DNA from: Azotobacter vinelandii CA
GTDB taxonomy: Bacteria > Pseudomonadota > Gammaproteobacteria > Pseudomonadales > Pseudomonadaceae
Reading direction: 5' to 3'
DNA length: 64,000 nucleotides
Assembly (NCBI RefSeq): GCF_000380335.1
Contig: NC_021149.1
Span: forward strand, 4,950,501 to 5,014,500
Position numbers and translations under genes: made by a program. How positions within the stretch are numbered: position 1 is the stretch's first letter; each line of letters begins with the position of its first letter. Positions 30,107 to 38,850 of the stretch are shown here, piece after piece. The notes below the pieces were generated by a model, which did no database searches, had not been told where the DNA came from, and saw only the letters and a list, made by a program, of their open reading frames with translations.

Positions 30107-30640
30107 ATGTCCAACCATCAGGATACCAGCGGCATCGGCGCCTCATCCACCAGCGACTGGCAGCGAAAAAAGACCTGGATACTTCTATTCCTGGCAACCG
30201 TCGTATTGCTCAGCCTCGGGTTTCTGGCGCAGGCTTTCGTACATGCCCTATATAAAGGCGAGTTGGAGCCCCTGTTCGAAGATAAATGGAAATTTCTGGC
30301 CTATCCTCTCGCTTTCGACGCATCCTGGGCAGTCGTCATCCTATATCTATACAAACGCTGGAGGGCGAGCGGCGATCGCTACAGCTATTGGATGGCTCTC
30401 CCACTGGGCCTGCTCGGCTATTCGATGCTCAGCCTGATATTTTCCTCACTCGACTTGATAGTATCGACCCCCGCCCTGATCGAGTCCGGCCGGACAAGCC
30501 CCGGCTATTATGTCTACGCGCTTTTCCAGAGCATGCTTCTCCTCAGCCTGCTGGCGCTGCAAAACCTGGCGAACTTTTTCATTTCGATACCCCTGGCATT
30601 CAAGCTCTTCTGGTCGCACGATAAAACCCGGGACCGCTAG
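30107..30640 (+). CDS. Unknown four-helix membrane protein, tandem copy 3 (diverged)
   Basis: A 177-residue paralogue (MSNHQDTSGIGASSTSDWQR). The first 40 codons match copies 1 and 2 closely, but the middle is diverged and richer in G+C (ELEPLFEDKWKFLAYPLAF; SLDLIVSTPALIESGRTSPG). The end changes from SYPQTS to KTRDR. Composition nearer the host suggests this is the oldest copy or that it recombined with a different source. Confidence 0.7.
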   Translation: MSNHQDTSGIGASSTSDWQRKKTWILLFLATVVLLSLGFLAQAFVHALYKGELEPLFEDKWKFLAYPLAFDASWAVVILYLYKRWRASGDRYSYWMALPLGLLGYSMLSLIFSSLDLIVSTPALIESGRTSPGYYVYALFQSMLLLSLLALQNLANFFISIPLAFKLFWSHDKTRDR

Positions 30641-30676
30641 GAGCGTCCCGCTCCTCGTACGAGCCTCCCGTCCGCC

Positions 30677-31717
30677 TCAAGGCTCGGTCGCGGGGGGACG
30701 GTCCGGCGGTGCCGAAGATCCGGACAGATACAGGTAAACCACCCGGTCATCGATGAGCAGGTCCTTCGGAACCGTCTTGCCCTGCGCCAGACGCTTGAGC
30801 ATCCAGTAGCTCTGGCGGCCCATCTCGCGGCTATCGATGTCCAGGTAGGCCTGCACCAGCCCCTCGTCGAGCAATTCGAGCTGGGCCGCATCCGGCTCGT
30901 TGGTGGTCATGATGATGACCGGGTGGGAAACATGCTCGCCGAGTTCGCCCAGCCGCTGGCGGAAGGTCGCGGCCTGGAGGGACGGCCAGGCGGCGATGCT
31001 GATGACGACATCGACCGAGTTGCCGTCCAGGAGGGTAGCGAGCTGGAGCAGCGCGGTCTGCTGATCGTCGGAGGAATAGAGCGGACAGCGGTTCAGTTCG
31101 CGCCAGCCGTTCTCTCCGTCCAGCCGGTCTCCATCGCGGGCGGCGCCGAGCTGCCGGCGAATGCCCTGGAGACGCTCCTGGAGATTGGTGTCCTGCAGGT
31201 TGCCACTCAGTATGCACAACCTCCCGCCTTGCGGCCTGAAGTGCTGGGCGAGCCTGGCCAGCCGCCGGCCGAAGAGCTGGTTGTCCAGGCCGACGTAGCC
31301 GAGACGCAGGTGCCGTTCCGCGGGTCCCAGGTCCGAATCGAAGGTGATGAGGGGCGTCCGGCTCGCCCGTTTCAGGGCATGATCGGCCAGCCACTGCGAA
31401 TGGGTCACGGACAGCGCGATGCCGTCCAGCCCCATGTCGAGGGCCTGCTCCAGGGCCTGGTTCTGCCGGCGGAAATGCGTCGGACCCGCCGCGCCCAGCA
31501 ACAGACAGGTGTCGCCTTGGGCACGGGCGGCTTCCGCACAGCCTTCGCCGGCCTGGATGAAGAACGGATGGTCGACCCGCTTGGCGACCAGGGCGAAGCG
31601 CAGGGGCTCGGCATCGGCGCCGGAGGCGAGCAGTGCCCCGAAAAGCGGGCCCGCCAGGGAAAGGAAGCGGGGGTATGGCCGTTCTTTCAAGGTGAATCCC
31701 TTGCCTTGCCGTTCCAT
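30677..31717 (-). CDS. Orphan periplasmic sugar-binding protein (RbsB/LacI-type fold)
   Basis: A type I periplasmic binding protein of about 346 residues: ALVAKRVDHPFFIQAGEGCAEAARAQGD, GLDGIALSVTHSQW, TPLITFDSDLG, YVGLDNQLFGRRLA, GGRLCILSGNLQDTN, VVISIAAWPSLQAA and VQAYLDIDSREMGRQSYWML. The ATG at 31717 has no good ribosome-binding site; a TTG at 31690 with AAGGGA six bases before it would give a cleaner signal peptide (LKERPYPRFLSLAGPLFGALL, cleaved near GADA). No ABC permease or ATPase is adjacent, so it may serve a distant transporter or a sensor kinase. Confidence 0.8.
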   Translation of the reverse strand: MERQGKGFTLKERPYPRFLSLAGPLFGALLASGADAEPLRFALVAKRVDHPFFIQAGEGCAEAARAQGDTCLLLGAAGPTHFRRQNQALEQALDMGLDGIALSVTHSQWLADHALKRASRTPLITFDSDLGPAERHLRLGYVGLDNQLFGRRLARLAQHFRPQGGRLCILSGNLQDTNLQERLQGIRRQLGAARDGDRLDGENGWRELNRCPLYSSDDQQTALLQLATLLDGNSVDVVISIAAWPSLQAATFRQRLGELGEHVSHPVIIMTTNEPDAAQLELLDEGLVQAYLDIDSREMGRQSYWMLKRLAQGKTVPKDLLIDDRVVYLYLSGSSAPPDRPPATEP

Positions 31718-31862
31718 CGAGCCGAACGGAGCTATCCGGATAGGGCGAACCGATGTTGTCCACCGATGCGCGGAGCGGGGACGAGCCTGATTATAAGACC
31801 GCGCCATGCTGCAATTTCGCGACCCGCGCCCTCGTCGGACGGCATGGCGTCCTGGACGAAGG

Positions 31863-32585
31863 CTATAGCGGAAAATCCTCGCCCAGCACCGCGCTCAGCG
31901 CGGCGCGCGCGTCCTCCAGTTGAACCAGCGAAGCATGTCGCGCGCCCAGGGTGTCGCGGTTCTGGATAGCGGTGAGGATCGCCTTGTGCCGCGGCAGGGC
32001 CAGTTCGTGGAGGTTGGGCCGCCGGTTGGAATGGGTCATCGACTCGCGCAGGGCCAGCGAGAACATGTTGCACAGGTGCGCCAGCAGCTCGTTATGGGTG
32101 GCCTCGGCGATGCGGCTGTGAAAGTCCAGGTCGGGCTCCAGGAAACTCTCCGGGCTCTTGGCCGCCTCCATGCGCGCATAGGCCTCGGCGATGGCTTCGA
32201 GATCCTCGGGGGTGGCGTTGACCGCGGCCAGCGCGGCCGAAGCCGGCTCGATGATGCAGCGCACGCTGGACAGCTTGTCGAAGAACTCGCCCTGCGGGCT
32301 GCTCTGCATCAGCCAATGCAGCACGTCCGGGTCGAGCAGGTGCCAGTCACAGCGCGGCCGCACCACGCTGCCGACGCGCGGCTTGGACTGGACCAGTCCC
32401 TTGGCCACCAGCACCCGGGTCGCCTCGCGCAGCACCGTGCGGCTGACATCGTAGTCCTCGCAGAGCTGCGCCTCGGCAGGCAGCCGCTCCTCGGGCTTGA
32501 GACGGCCGGAGACGATCAGGCGACCGAGTTCGTGCACGATGCGGGCGTGCTGGCTCTTGCGGGGTTTGGGCTGGCGGTAGTCCAT
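31863..32585 (-). CDS. GntR-family (FadR subfamily) regulator of the sugar-acid locus
   Basis: A 240-residue regulator. The winged helix covers residues ~10-75 (IVHELGRLIVSGRLKPEERLP, CEDYDVSRTVLREATRVLVAKGLV). CDWHLLDPDVLHWLM is the linker motif typical of DgoR-like regulators. The FCD effector domain follows, with acidic and His residues for metal (LEPDLDFHSRIAEATHNELL; HKAILTAIQNRD). It lies 252 bases downstream of the dehydratase gene on the same strand and is the likely ligand of the TAGTANTACTA palindromes at 34596 and 34671. The inducer is probably a sugar acid or its 2-keto-3-deoxy product. Confidence 0.87.
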   Translation of the reverse strand: MDYRQPKPRKSQHARIVHELGRLIVSGRLKPEERLPAEAQLCEDYDVSRTVLREATRVLVAKGLVQSKPRVGSVVRPRCDWHLLDPDVLHWLMQSSPQGEFFDKLSSVRCIIEPASAALAAVNATPEDLEAIAEAYARMEAAKSPESFLEPDLDFHSRIAEATHNELLAHLCNMFSLALRESMTHSNRRPNLHELALPRHKAILTAIQNRDTLGARHASLVQLEDARAALSAVLGEDFPL

Positions 32586-32837
32586 CGGTCTGCGGCGGTT
32601 CCGGGGAAGCCCGGCATAGTAGCACCGACCGCGGGTGGTTCAGAGGGCCGGCGCGAACCGATGGCGGGCTGGGGCCCCGCAGCCACTCCTTATCGGGGTC
32701 TTGCTCCGGGGGAGGCGGTCGATGGCGCTTCGGTGGGAGCGGACTCATTCGCGATACTTCCGGTTTCGCGCTTCATCGCGGATAAATCCGCTCCTCTCCT
32801 ACCCGGCGGCAGCCGAAGCCCCGGAAAGGGCTTGATC

Positions 32838-34574
32838 TCAATGCGAATGGCGCGGCACCTCCGCGCCACGGCAGCCGACCAGGAAATCGAAGTCGCAGCC
32901 CTCGTCGGCCTGCAGCACGTGGTCGATGTACAGCCGCCGGTAGCCGCCGTCCCACAACAGCGGGGCCGGCGGCGCCAGGTCGGCCAGGCGCGCGGCCAGT
33001 TCCTCGTCGGAGATGTCCAGGTGCAGGCGGCCGCCGGCGCAGTCCAGTTCGATCATGTCGCCGTCGCGCACCGCCGCCAGCGGGCCGCCGGCCGCCGCTT
33101 CCGGCGCCACGTGCAGGACCACGGTGCCGTAGGCGGTGCCGCTCATCCGCGCATCGGAAATGCGCACCATGTCGGTGATGCCCTTGGCCAGGACCTTCGG
33201 CGGCAAGCCCATGTTGCCCACCTCGGCCATGCCCGGATAACCCTTGGGCCCGGCGTTCTTCATGACCAGGACGCAGGTTTCGTCGACGTCTAGCGCGGGG
33301 TCGGCGATGCGCGCCTTGTAGTCGTCGAAGTTCTCGAACACCACCGCGCGGCCGCGATGCTGCATCAGCGCCGGGGTGGCGGCGGACGGCTTGAGCACCG
33401 CGCCCCTGGGCGCCAGGTTGCCACGCAGCACGCAGATGCCGCCGTCGGCGCGCAGCGGGTTGTCCAGCGTGCGGATCACCTCGTCCTCGCCGTAGATCGG
33501 CGCCCGCGCGCAGTTGTCCCCCAGTGATTTGCCGTTCACCGTCAGCGCTCCGGGGTTGGGCAGCAGGCCGCCCTCGTCCATCCGTCGGATCACCGCCGGC
33601 AGCCCGCCGGCGTAGTAGAACTCCTCCATCAGGAAACGCCCGGAGGGCTGCAGGTCGACAATGGTCGGCATGCCGCGGCCGATGCGGGTCCAGTCATCCA
33701 GTTCGAGCGACACGCCGATGCGCCCGGCGATGGCCTTGAGGTGGATCACCGCGTTGGTCGAGCCGCCGATCGCCGCGTTGACCCGAATGGCGTTCTCGAA
33801 GGCTTCCCTGGTGAGGATCTTCGACAGGCACAGATCCTCCCAGACCATCTCGACGATGCGCATGCCGGAGAGGTGCGCCAGTACGTAACGGCGCGCATCC
33901 ACCGCCGGGATCGCCGCGTTGTGCGGCAGCGAGGTGCCCAGCGCCTCGGCCATGCAGGCCATGGTCGAAGCGGTGCCCATGGTGTTGCAGGTACCGGCCG
34001 AGCGCGACATGCCGGCCTCGGCGGAAAGGAATTCGTCGAGGCTGATCTGCCCGGCCTTGTAGGCCTCGTGCATCTGCCAGACCACAGTGCCGGCACCGAT
34101 GTCGCGGCCCTTGTGCTTGCCGTTGAGCATGGGTCCGCCGGTCACCACGATGGCCGGCACGTCGCAACTGGCCGCGCCCATCAACAGGGCCGGGGTGGTC
34201 TTGTCGCAGCCGGTGAGCAGTACCACCGCGTCCACCGGGTTGCCGCGGATCGCTTCCTCCACGTCCATGCTCGCCAGGTTGCGGGTCAGCATCGCCGTGG
34301 GACGCAGGTTGGATTCGCCGTTGGAGAACACCGGGAATTCGACCGGGAAGCCGCCTGCCTCCAGCACGCCCTTCTTCACGTGTTCGGCGACCTTGCGGAA
34401 GTGGGCGTTGCACGGGGTCAGCTCCGACCAGGTGTTGCAGATGCCGATGATCGGCTTGCCCTGGAACTCGTGGTCCGGGATGCCCTGGTTCTTCATCCAG
34501 CTGCGGTACATGAAGCCATTCTTGTCGGTACTGCCGAACCAGGCGGCGGAACGGAGGGGACGCTTGTCGGACAT
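32838..34574 (-). CDS. IlvD/Edd-family sugar-acid dehydratase (arabonate/xylonate type)
   Basis: A 578-residue dehydratase from the ATG at 34574 (MSDKRPLRSAAWFGSTDKNG); the upstream ATG at 34616 would place an operator inside the gene. Cluster cysteines are C55 (WSELTPCN), C123 (LLTGCDKTTPA) and C196 (RSAGTCNTMGTAST), as in pentonate dehydratases with a [2Fe-2S] cluster. It removes water from an aldonic acid to give a 2-keto-3-deoxy acid. Divergence from the transporter and the two downstream enzymes point to an L-arabonate or D-xylonate type substrate leading to 2-oxoglutarate. Dihydroxyacid dehydratase IlvD is excluded by context and by the WSELTPC motif. Confidence 0.9.
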   Translation of the reverse strand: MSDKRPLRSAAWFGSTDKNGFMYRSWMKNQGIPDHEFQGKPIIGICNTWSELTPCNAHFRKVAEHVKKGVLEAGGFPVEFPVFSNGESNLRPTAMLTRNLASMDVEEAIRGNPVDAVVLLTGCDKTTPALLMGAASCDVPAIVVTGGPMLNGKHKGRDIGAGTVVWQMHEAYKAGQISLDEFLSAEAGMSRSAGTCNTMGTASTMACMAEALGTSLPHNAAIPAVDARRYVLAHLSGMRIVEMVWEDLCLSKILTREAFENAIRVNAAIGGSTNAVIHLKAIAGRIGVSLELDDWTRIGRGMPTIVDLQPSGRFLMEEFYYAGGLPAVIRRMDEGGLLPNPGALTVNGKSLGDNCARAPIYGEDEVIRTLDNPLRADGGICVLRGNLAPRGAVLKPSAATPALMQHRGRAVVFENFDDYKARIADPALDVDETCVLVMKNAGPKGYPGMAEVGNMGLPPKVLAKGITDMVRISDARMSGTAYGTVVLHVAPEAAAGGPLAAVRDGDMIELDCAGGRLHLDISDEELAARLADLAPPAPLLWDGGYRRLYIDHVLQADEGCDFDFLVGCRGAEVPRHSH

Positions 34575-34595
34575 GGGGAAGGTCTCTTGTTGATT

Positions 34596-34606
34596 TAGTA
34601 ATACTA
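34596..34606. promoter_or_regulatory. Operator palindrome TAGTAATACTA
   Basis: An 11-base palindrome (TAGTA-N-TACTA) 22 bases before the dehydratase ATG. The same palindrome in the other orientation occurs at 34671-34681. Length and dyad form fit a FadR-type GntR operator. Confidence 0.7.
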
Positions 34607-34670
34607 TATTGAGCAACGCAGGACAAAATTACCCGCATAAAAAGCAAATTGGAAGAGTTGATCCTTAAAA

Positions 34671-34681
34671 TAGTATTACTA
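34671..34681. promoter_or_regulatory. Operator palindrome TAGTATTACTA
   Basis: Second exact copy of TAGTA-N-TACTA, 79 bases before the MFS transporter ATG. With the site at 34596 the centres are 75 bases apart, so one regulator could silence both divergent promoters, possibly through looping. Confidence 0.7.
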
Positions 34682-34759
34682 TATAGTCCGCTGGCATCGC
34701 GGAGACGGTCCTCGCCGCTCCGCCCCGGTCCTTACAACAACAACTGGAGACCGCAGCAC

Positions 34760-36061
34760 ATGAGCCCCGAAACGCGGCTTGTCCGCCAGATCACCGTCAA
34801 ACTCATCCCATTCCTGATCCTGCTGTACCTGATCGCCTACATCGACCGCTCCGCGGTCGGCTTCGCCAAGCTGAGCATGGGTGCCGACATCGGCCTCGGC
34901 GATGCCGCCTACGGCATGGGCGCCGGCCTGTTCTTCATCGGCTATTTCCTCTTCGAGATCCCCAGCAACCTGATGCTCGACCGCTTCGGCGCACGCCGCT
35001 GGTTCGCCCGCATCCTGTTCACCTGGGGCCTGATGACCATGGGCATGGCCTTCATCGACAGCGCGGGCGGCTTCTACGTCATGCGCTTTCTGCTCGGCGC
35101 CGCCGAGGCCGGCTTCTTCCCCGGCGTGCTCTACTACATCACCCAGTGGTACCCGGTCCGCCATCGCGGCAAGGTGCTCGGCCTGTTCATCCTCTCCCAG
35201 CCGATCGCCATGCTGATCACCGGTCCGCTGTCCGGCCTGCTGCTGGGGCTCGACGGCCTGACCGGCCTGCACGGCTGGCAGTGGCTGTTCCTCGCCATCG
35301 GCGCCCCGGCGGTACTGCTGGCCTGGCCGACCCTGCGCATCCTCCCGGACCGCCCGGACCAGGTGGACTGGCTCAGCGGCGAACAGAAGACCTGGCTGCT
35401 CGGCGAGCTGGAGAAGGACCGCCAGGACTACGGCCAGACCCACCACGAGAACCCGCTGCACACCCTGAAGGACAAGCGCGTGCTGCTGCTGGCGCTGTTC
35501 TTCCTGCCGGTCACCCTGAGCATCTACGGCCTCGGCCTGTGGCTGCCGACCATCGTCCACCAGTTCGGCGGCAGCACCCTGGCCACCGGCTTCATCGCGG
35601 CGGTGCCCTACGTCTTCGGCATCCTCGGCCTGCTGGTCGTGCCGCGCAGCTCGGACCGCCTGAACGACCGCTACGGGCACCTGGCGGTGCTGCACGCCCT
35701 GGGCGCCTGCGCCATGTTCTTCAGCGCCTGGCTGGGCTCGCCGGTCCTGCAACTGGCCGCGCTGTCGCTGGTCGCCTTCAGCCTCTACTCCATCACCGCG
35801 GTGTTCTGGACCCTGCCCGGACGCTTCTTCAGCGGCGCCAGCGCGGCGGCCGGCATCGCCCTGATCAACTCCTTCGGCAACCTGGGCGGCTACCTGGGAC
35901 CGTTCGCCATCGGCGCGCTCAAGGAACACACCGGCAACCTGGCCTCGGGCCTGTACTTCCTGTCCGCCGTGCTCTGCTTCGGCCTGCTGCTGACCGGCAT
36001 CGTCTACCAGCGCCTCGAGCGCCGGCAGGCTCAGCAGCCGGCCCACCTGGGCGGCGTCTGA
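34760..36061 (+). CDS. MFS transporter, anion:cation symporter family (sugar-acid uptake)
   Basis: A 433-residue permease from the ATG at 34760 (MSPETRLVRQITVKLIPFLI), with CTGGAG upstream. Twelve hydrophobic helices can be traced. Family landmarks: YLIAYIDRSAVGFAKL in helix 1, YFLFEIPSNLMLDRFGARRW, FLLGAAEAGFFPGVLYYITQWY and the central soluble loop. This family includes glucarate, galactonate and tartrate importers. It heads the operon with the AraD1-type and aldehyde dehydrogenase genes. Confidence 0.9.
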   Translation: MSPETRLVRQITVKLIPFLILLYLIAYIDRSAVGFAKLSMGADIGLGDAAYGMGAGLFFIGYFLFEIPSNLMLDRFGARRWFARILFTWGLMTMGMAFIDSAGGFYVMRFLLGAAEAGFFPGVLYYITQWYPVRHRGKVLGLFILSQPIAMLITGPLSGLLLGLDGLTGLHGWQWLFLAIGAPAVLLAWPTLRILPDRPDQVDWLSGEQKTWLLGELEKDRQDYGQTHHENPLHTLKDKRVLLLALFFLPVTLSIYGLGLWLPTIVHQFGGSTLATGFIAAVPYVFGILGLLVVPRSSDRLNDRYGHLAVLHALGACAMFFSAWLGSPVLQLAALSLVAFSLYSITAVFWTLPGRFFSGASAAAGIALINSFGNLGGYLGPFAIGALKEHTGNLASGLYFLSAVLCFGLLLTGIVYQRLERRQAQQPAHLGGV

Positions 36062-36094
36062 AACGCCCGCCACTCACAAGACGAGGATTCGAAA

Positions 36095-37090
36095 ATGCGC
36101 TTGATTCAATTCGAACTGGCCGGCGGCGCACGCCGCGTCGGCCTGGTGGACGGCGGCCTAGTCCGCGAGGTGCGGGACGCGACGAGCACCCGCGAACTGG
36201 CCCTGGCGGCCATCGCCGCCGGCCAGAGCCTGGCCGGCCGCATCGAGACCCTGGGCCTGGGCGAGGCCCACGACTACGCCCTGCTGCTCGCCGAGCGGCG
36301 CGTGCTGGCCCCGCTGGATCACCCGGACCCGGCCCATTGCCTGGTCAGCGGCACCGGCCTGACCCACCTGGGCAGCGCCTCCGCCCGCGACAAGATGCAC
36401 CAGCAGAACCTCGGCGACGACGCCGCCCTGACCGACACCATGCGCGTGTTCCGCTGGGGCCTGGAGGGCGGCAAACCGACCACCGGCCAGGCCGGCGCGC
36501 AGCCGGAGTGGTTCTACAAGGGCGACGGCGGCATCGTCGTGCGCCCCGGCGCGGACCTGCCGTTGCCGCCGTTCGCCGAGGACGCCGGCGAGGAACCCGA
36601 ATTGGCCGGCCTCTACGTGATCGGCGACGACGGCAAGCCATACCGCCTGGGCTTCGCCCTGGGCAACGAGTTCTCCGACCATGTGATGGAACGCCGGAAT
36701 TACCTGTACCTCGCGCATTCCAAGCTGCGCTTCTGCAGCTTCGGCCCGGAACTGCGCCTGGGCGAGCTGCCGCGCCACCTGTCCGGCTTCAGCCGCATCC
36801 GCCGCGACGGCGCGGTGCTGTGGGAGAAGGAGTTCCTCTCCGGCGAGGACAACATGTGCCACAGCCTGGAGAACCTGGAATACCACCACTTCAAGTACGC
36901 CCAGTTCCTCCGTCCGGGCGACGTGCACGTGCATTTCTTCGGCACCGCCACCCTGTCCTTCGCCGACGGCGTGAAGACGCAGCCAGGCGACCGCTTCGAG
37001 ATCGGCATCGCCGAGTTCGGCGAGCCGCTGAGCAACGACATCGCCCCGGCGGAGCCGGAACTGCGGGCCGGCGGCGTGGGCCGGCTCTAG
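36095..37090 (+). CDS. AraD1/GguC-family fumarylacetoacetase-fold enzyme
   Basis: A 331-residue FAH-superfamily protein. N-terminal domain MRLIQFELAGGARRVGLVDG; catalytic domain with CLVSGTGLTHLGSASARDKM, FYKGDGGIVVRPG, LAGLYVIGDDGKPYRLGFALGNEFSDHVME and HFFGTATLSFADGVKTQPGD, the usual acidic metal-site pattern. Placed between the transporter and the semialdehyde dehydrogenase, it most likely dehydrates the 2-keto-3-deoxy-pentonate to 2-oxoglutarate semialdehyde; a hydrolase or cleavage reaction is possible. It starts 33 bases after the MFS stop. Confidence 0.85.
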   Translation: MRLIQFELAGGARRVGLVDGGLVREVRDATSTRELALAAIAAGQSLAGRIETLGLGEAHDYALLLAERRVLAPLDHPDPAHCLVSGTGLTHLGSASARDKMHQQNLGDDAALTDTMRVFRWGLEGGKPTTGQAGAQPEWFYKGDGGIVVRPGADLPLPPFAEDAGEEPELAGLYVIGDDGKPYRLGFALGNEFSDHVMERRNYLYLAHSKLRFCSFGPELRLGELPRHLSGFSRIRRDGAVLWEKEFLSGEDNMCHSLENLEYHHFKYAQFLRPGDVHVHFFGTATLSFADGVKTQPGDRFEIGIAEFGEPLSNDIAPAEPELRAGGVGRL

Positions 37091-37161
37091 CCCGAGCGGC
37101 GTGCGCGCCCGGCGCACGCCACGTTCCTGTCGTCTTCGAACCCAAGTCCAAGGAGTCCCTC

Positions 37162-38742
37162 ATGCCCCGGATCATCGGTCACAACTACATCGCGGGAACC
37201 CGCAGCAACGCGGGCGACATCCGCGTCCACAGCGTCGACGCCAGCACCGGCGAAAAGTTGTCCCATGACTTCTACCAGGCCACCCCCGCCGAGGTGAACG
37301 CCGCCGCCGAGGCCGCCGCCACCGCCTACCCGACCTACCGCGCCCTGCCCGCCGCCCGCCGCGCCGACTTCCTCGACGCCATCGCCGCCGAACTCGACGC
37401 CCTCGGCGACGACTTCGTCGCCCTGGTCGGCCGCGAGACCGCCCTGCCCGCCGCGCGCATCCAGGGCGAGCGCGGCCGCACCAGCAACCAGATGCGCCTG
37501 TTCGCCCAGCTCCTGCGCCGCGGCGACTTCCACGGCGCGCGCATCGACCGCGCCCTGCCCGAGCGTCAGCCGCTGCCGCGCGTCGACCTGCGCCAGTGCC
37601 GCATCGGCCTCGGCCCGGTCGCCGTGTTCGGCGCCTCCAACTTCCCGCTGGCCTTTTCCACCGCCGGCGGCGACACCGCCGCCGCCCTCGCCGCCGGCTG
37701 CCCGGTGGTGTTCAAGGCGCACAGCGGCCACATGGCCACCGCCGAGTGCGTGGCCGACGCCATCGTCCGCGCCGCCGAAAAGACCGGCATGCCCGCCGGG
37801 GTGTTCAACATGATCTACGGCAACGGCGTCGGCGAGGCGCTGGTCAAGCACCCGGCGATCCAGGCGGTCGGTTTCACCGGCTCGCTCAAGGGCGGCCGCG
37901 CCCTCTGCGACATGGCCGCCGCCCGCGCGCAGCCGATCCCGGTGTTCGCCGAGATGTCGAGCATCAACCCGGTGCTGCTGCTGCCCGAGGCGCTCAAGCG
38001 ACGCGGCGAGCAGATCGCCCGGGAACTGAGCGCGTCGGTGACGATGGGTTGCGGGCAGTTCTGCACCAACCCCGGGCTGATCCTCGGCCTGCGCTCGGCG
38101 CAGTTCTCCGCCTTCCTGGAGGTCTTCGTCGCCGCCATGGCCGAACAGGGCCCGCAGACCATGCTCAACGCCGGCACCCTGAAGAGCTACGAGCAGGGCA
38201 TCGCCGCCCTGCATGCCCACTCCGGGGTCAGGCACCTGGCCGGCCGGAAACAGGAAGGCGGGCAGGCCCGGCCGCAACTGTTCCAGGCCGACGTCGCCCT
38301 GCTGCTGGACGGCGACGAACTGCTGCAGGAAGAGGTCTTCGGCCCGACCACCGTGGTCGTCGAGGTCGCCGACCAGGCCGAGCTGGTCCGCGCCCTGCAG
38401 GCCCTGCACGGCCAGCTCACCGCCACCCTGATCGCCGAGCCGGCGGACCTGTCCGCCTTCGCGTCCCTGGTGCCGGTGCTCGAGCAGAAGGCCGGGCGCC
38501 TGTTGGTCAACGGCTACCCGACCGGGGTGGAGGTGTGCGATGCGATGGTCCACGGCGGCCCTTACCCGGCTACCTCGGACGCCCGCGGCAGCTCGGTGGG
38601 CACGCTGGCGATCGAGCGCTTCCTGCGCCCGCTGTGCTACCAGAACTACCCGGACGAACTGCTGCCGGACGCGCTGAAGAACGCCAACCCGCTGGGCATC
38701 CTGCGCCTGGTCGACGGCCAGCCGAGCCGCGAGGCGCTGTAA
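37162..38742 (+). CDS. 2-oxoglutarate semialdehyde (2,5-dioxovalerate) dehydrogenase
   Basis: A 526-residue aldehyde dehydrogenase from the ATG at 37162 (MPRIIGHNYIAGTRS), AAGGAG upstream. Motifs: VAVFGASNFPLAFSTAGGDTAAALAAGCPVV, FTGSLKGGRAL, VFAEMSSINPV (general base Glu) and C301 in MGCGQFCTNPG. The FGASNFPLAFS and GQFCTNPG variants are those of the long-chain-length (about 525 aa) KGSA dehydrogenases used with sugar-acid dehydratases. It oxidises 2-oxoglutarate semialdehyde to 2-oxoglutarate, which feeds the TCA cycle. It ends the operon. Confidence 0.9.
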   Translation: MPRIIGHNYIAGTRSNAGDIRVHSVDASTGEKLSHDFYQATPAEVNAAAEAAATAYPTYRALPAARRADFLDAIAAELDALGDDFVALVGRETALPAARIQGERGRTSNQMRLFAQLLRRGDFHGARIDRALPERQPLPRVDLRQCRIGLGPVAVFGASNFPLAFSTAGGDTAAALAAGCPVVFKAHSGHMATAECVADAIVRAAEKTGMPAGVFNMIYGNGVGEALVKHPAIQAVGFTGSLKGGRALCDMAAARAQPIPVFAEMSSINPVLLLPEALKRRGEQIARELSASVTMGCGQFCTNPGLILGLRSAQFSAFLEVFVAAMAEQGPQTMLNAGTLKSYEQGIAALHAHSGVRHLAGRKQEGGQARPQLFQADVALLLDGDELLQEEVFGPTTVVVEVADQAELVRALQALHGQLTATLIAEPADLSAFASLVPVLEQKAGRLLVNGYPTGVEVCDAMVHGGPYPATSDARGSSVGTLAIERFLRPLCYQNYPDELLPDALKNANPLGILRLVDGQPSREAL

Positions 38743-38747
38743 AGCCC

Positions 38748-38850
38748 CCCTCTCCCCCGGCCCCACTCCCACACCTGGGCGAGGGGAGAAGGCTACACCG
38801 CCGCCTCCCCTCTCCCCTTGGGGAGAGGGCCAGGGAGAGGGGCGACAGGC
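38748..38850. repeat. CTCTCCC/GGGAGAG intergenic inverted repeat
   Basis: Just after the dehydrogenase stop. CCCTCTCCCC (38808-38817) and GGGGAGAGGG (38820-38829) pair perfectly with a 2-base loop; outer CCCTCTCCCC and CCAGGGAGAGGGG segments extend it. A related element occurs at 62247-62405, also after an operon end. It resembles dispersed extragenic palindromes of pseudomonads and may act as an RNA hairpin or terminator. Confidence 0.75.

Larger units (their letters stand above)
28833..30640 (+). repeat. Tandem triplication, 637-bp period
   Basis: Starts of the three membrane-protein genes are at 28833, 29470 and 30107, a constant 637-base spacing. The repeat includes the gene and a conserved spacer containing GCCTCGGCGAAAGGAATG, GAATTCCAGCCCTTGAGTCAG and ACCATGGAAAGGCCATTCA. 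Confidence 0.9.
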
